Part shown: positions 6,191 through 7,176 of the stretch, one piece after another
Position numbering within the stretch: position 1 is the first letter of the stretch
How the letters are laid out: each line of letters starts with the position of its first letter
NCBI GenBank assembly: GCA_023418315.1
Contig: JAEZZY010000038.1
Coordinates: forward strand, 1 to 7,176
DNA from: Bacteroidota bacterium
GTDB taxonomy: Bacteria > Bacteroidota > Bacteroidia > Chitinophagales > Chitinophagaceae
Direction: 5' to 3'
DNA: 7,176 bases
Made by a program: the position numbers and the translations under genes
The notes under the pieces: generated by a model
The model's database searches: none
What the model was told of the DNA's origin: nothing
What the model saw: the letters and a program-made list of their open reading frames with translations, nothing else

Positions 6191-6499
6191 TCAGTAAGCC
6201 ATTTTTCTGTTATTCAGTTCTACGTTGAAATTCACTTTCGCTCCCAATGCTTCGAATACTTTCAAAATAGTTGTAAACCTTGCGTCAGTTGTACTGTTCT
6301 CAATTTTAGAAATCTGTGCTTTCTTCACACCCACAAGTTCGCCCAATTCTTCTTGTGTCAAATTACGTTCTTGTCTTGCTTGTTTAATTGCGTGCCCTAA
6401 CAGGTCAAGACGAAGTTCGTTTTCAAATTTCTCTCTTTTTTTAGTTCCTTTTTTTCCGATGTATTTGTCGGTCAACTCTTCTAAACTATATGTTTTCAT
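6191..6499 (-). CDS. higA: HigA-like XRE-family antitoxin
   Basis: This 102-residue DNA-binding protein is the predicted antitoxin. Residues 37-92 form an HTH_3/XRE domain: AIKQARQERNLTQEELGELV, then GVKKAQISKIEN with the recognition helix at about 59-68, then a 'T..KVFEALGAKV' segment typical of the family. The N-terminal 35 residues are the extension usual in HigA-type antitoxins that contacts the toxin. Its ATG overlaps the toxin's TGA (ATGA at 6499-6496), so translation is probably coupled. The toxin-first order is typical of higBA rather than relBE. It likely represses its own promoter together with the toxin. The gene and its partner are visibly more AT-rich than the core genes to the left, suggesting acquisition. 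The symbol is given by type, not by proven orthology. Confidence 0.85.
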   Translation of the reverse strand: MKTYSLEELTDKYIGKKGTKKREKFENELRLDLLGHAIKQARQERNLTQEELGELVGVKKAQISKIENSTTDARFTTILKVFEALGAKVNFNVELNNRKMAY

Positions 6500-6846
6500 T
6501 TCTTTTTGATTTTGTCTTTAAAATATATTTCTCTTGATTTTTCTACTCGGTCAATCTCACTCTTAGGAATTTTGTCCGTTTTCTTTATCAGTCCGTGAGT
6601 TGAAATTACAACTGTGTCTGTTTTGTCGGTCTTGTCCCAAAATGCAAATAAACGGTAATATGCCTTGTTGTATTTTGTTCTAAATTCCCAGATTTCGCCT
6701 TGTAGTTTTTTAAAAAGTTCTTTGTCGTTCGTACTTCGAGCTTTCCAAATGTTGTAAACTATTTTGTCTCTTGCTTTTTCTTCAAGTCTATCCAAAAAGT
6801 CCTTTGCTTCATCTAAAAACTGTACCCGAAATTTGTATCCGTCCAT
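6496..6846 (-). CDS. higB: HigB/RelE-type toxin (Gp49-like family)
   Basis: The protein has 116 residues and fits the phage Gp49-like/HigB branch of the RelE superfamily. These are small ribosome-dependent mRNA endonucleases that stop translation until bound by antitoxin. Visible family features are the LFKKLQGEIWEFRTKY segment (44-59), YYRLFAF (63-69) in a beta strand, and VVISTHGLIKKTDKIP (79-94). The last of these holds the conserved 'H.f.KK..k.P' pattern, followed by an Ile/Glu/Arg helix. Basic candidates for RNA binding or catalysis are K46, K47, R56, R65, H84, K88 and K89. The length is normal and the frame is intact, so the module may be active. It is the first gene of the operon, 19 bases after a consensus promoter. 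Confidence 0.85.
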   Translation of the reverse strand: MDGYKFRVQFLDEAKDFLDRLEEKARDKIVYNIWKARSTNDKELFKKLQGEIWEFRTKYNKAYYRLFAFWDKTDKTDTVVISTHGLIKKTDKIPKSEIDRVEKSREIYFKDKIKKK

Positions 6847-6852
6847 TCAAAT

Positions 6853-6866
6853 GCTTATTCTTAAGC
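6853..6866. repeat. Inverted repeat in the higBA leader
   Basis: GCTTA (6853-6857) and TAAGC (6862-6866) form a perfect five-base inverted repeat around TTCT. It lies between the -7 box and the toxin start, covering the likely transcription start. It could be an operator half-site pair for the antitoxin or a small 5' leader hairpin. Confidence 0.4.
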
Positions 6867-6895
6867 AAAGATAAAGTTTCTTATTTAGGAAACAA
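6866..6895 (-). promoter_or_regulatory. Promoter of the higBA operon
   Basis: On the minus strand a -33 TTG (6895-6893) is followed by a 19-base spacer and TATCTTTG (6873-6866). The latter is an exact match to the Bacteroidota -7 consensus TAnnTTTG. The -7 box ends 19 bases before the toxin ATG. This is the best promoter in the window. Confidence 0.65.
6876..6893. promoter_or_regulatory. Palindrome in the higBA promoter spacer, candidate antitoxin operator
   Basis: GTTTCTTATTTAGGAAAC is an 18-base imperfect palindrome with seven of nine pairs matched (arms GTTTC/GAAAC plus an inner TA/TA). It fills the spacer between the -33 and -7 elements. A dimeric XRE antitoxin bound here would block RNA polymerase, which is how higBA operons are usually autoregulated. 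Binding itself is inference. Confidence 0.45.
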
Positions 6896-6960
6896 GTATT
6901 TTGGGGTTAAAAGTCAGAAAAATGGAGAGGTTTCATGATTATACCGTATTGTATTTTGTA

Positions 6961-7176
6961 AGCTATGCCATAGTAAATTGACACAAGAAGTTATGCTGCA
7001 AATGGCATCGCCTCATTCTTGCCCAGTGTGGGATGCACCACAATAAAAAACAGGCTCCCCGCCTGCTGCTGCCTCTACAAGAGACAACCCTAACTCCATA
7101 GATAGATGAGTGTAAGCACCCCACCATGACGGTTCCGTTCAACAGCGGTTTCATTGCTCGCCCGTTGGGCGCAACG
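6961..7176 (-). mobile_element. Structured, gene-free region; possible 5' (domain I) part of a group II intron
   Basis: There is no convincing gene here. The region is rich in stem-loops: CGCCC/GGGCG (7159-7163 with 7167-7171, loop of three), CAGGC/GCCTG (7051-7055 with 7061-7065), GCCTC/GAGAC (7071-7075 with 7081-7085, one wobble on the minus strand), CCCA/TGGG (7022-7025 with 7029-7032) and CTAT/ATAG (6963-6966 with 6970-6973). In addition, ATGCCAT (6965-6971) can pair with ATGGCAT (7002-7008). Read on the minus strand it begins GTTGCGCCC, AAC, GGGCGAG. That resembles the GUGYG-plus-hairpin start of bacterial group II introns, and the long run of small helices fits domain I. The call is recalled similarity plus structure; another structured RNA or mobile-element end remains possible. 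Between 6896 and 6960 I see nothing but AT-rich sequence. Confidence 0.4.

Noticed and set aside
6110..6509. Open frames on the + strand opposite the antitoxin
   Set aside because: They are antisense to a clear XRE antitoxin, and one of them also runs through intron domains V and VI.
6963..7154. 63-residue open frame on the minus strand
   Set aside because: It is Cys/Arg/His-rich with no family pattern, and it lies across the stem-loop region, whose structure explains the sequence better.
7159..7171. Integron attC site (GTTGGGC resembles a GTTRRRY core) next to a toxin-antitoxin cassette
   Set aside because: No matching RYYYAAC partner is found at a proper distance, and the 3' side of the operon carries an intron end rather than a second core site.
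1..7176. tRNA, rRNA, CRISPR array or riboswitch
   Set aside because: I saw no cloverleaf with a CCA end, no regularly spaced repeats, and no known aptamer core in the window.

Overview
The window looks like chromosomal DNA from a Bacteroidota bacterium, most likely in or near the Chitinophagaceae. Four things point there. The first gene ends in a type IX secretion sorting signal. Several genes are preceded by the Bacteroidota -7 promoter element TAnnTTTG rather than a sigma-70 -10 box. Shine-Dalgarno sequences are largely absent. The PurA, PabB and DUF853 proteins also have a Bacteroidota flavour. The genus is inference from memory of these families, not a search result.

Layout. Positions 1-130 (+) are the last codons of a secreted or surface protein. 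Positions 205-570 (+) encode a small CoA-binding Rossmann protein. It converges on pabB (567-1874, -), and the two stop codons overlap. Upstream of pabB on the same strand lie a 139-residue Lys/Asp block protein (1883-2302) and purA (2384-3646), giving a purA / acidic protein / pabB group of nucleotide and folate metabolism. Divergent from purA is a DUF853 HerA-like ATPase (3884-5425, +), followed by a membrane-anchored protein with an FxLYD-like domain (5499-5906, +). All of this reads as ordinary core genome.

From about 5907 to the end the character changes to accessory DNA. Positions about 5921-6170 are a 5'-truncated, frame-disrupted 3' end of a group II intron. Its domains V and VI are still well formed, with a bulged branch-point A at 6164 and a predicted intron end at 6170. 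Next is an AT-rich toxin-antitoxin operon of HigBA type on the minus strand: toxin 6496-6846, antitoxin 6191-6499, ATGA overlap. It has a near-perfect Bacteroidota promoter that carries palindromes suited to autoregulation. The last ~216 bases (6961-7176) have no convincing gene but are dense in stem-loops. Read on the minus strand they resemble the 5' end of another group II intron, though less securely than the 3' fragment.

How the genes work together. PurA commits IMP to AMP synthesis and PabB commits chorismate to folate, which purine synthesis uses as a one-carbon carrier, so their proximity is metabolically sensible. PabA, the glutaminase partner, and PabC are not in the window. The HigBA module is self-contained and sits between two intron-like fragments in opposite orientation. 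This suggests a rearranged insertion hot spot beside a stable core segment. I found no wholly new system. The items most worth checking are the structured region at the right edge, the decayed but structurally covarying intron end, and the block-charged protein.
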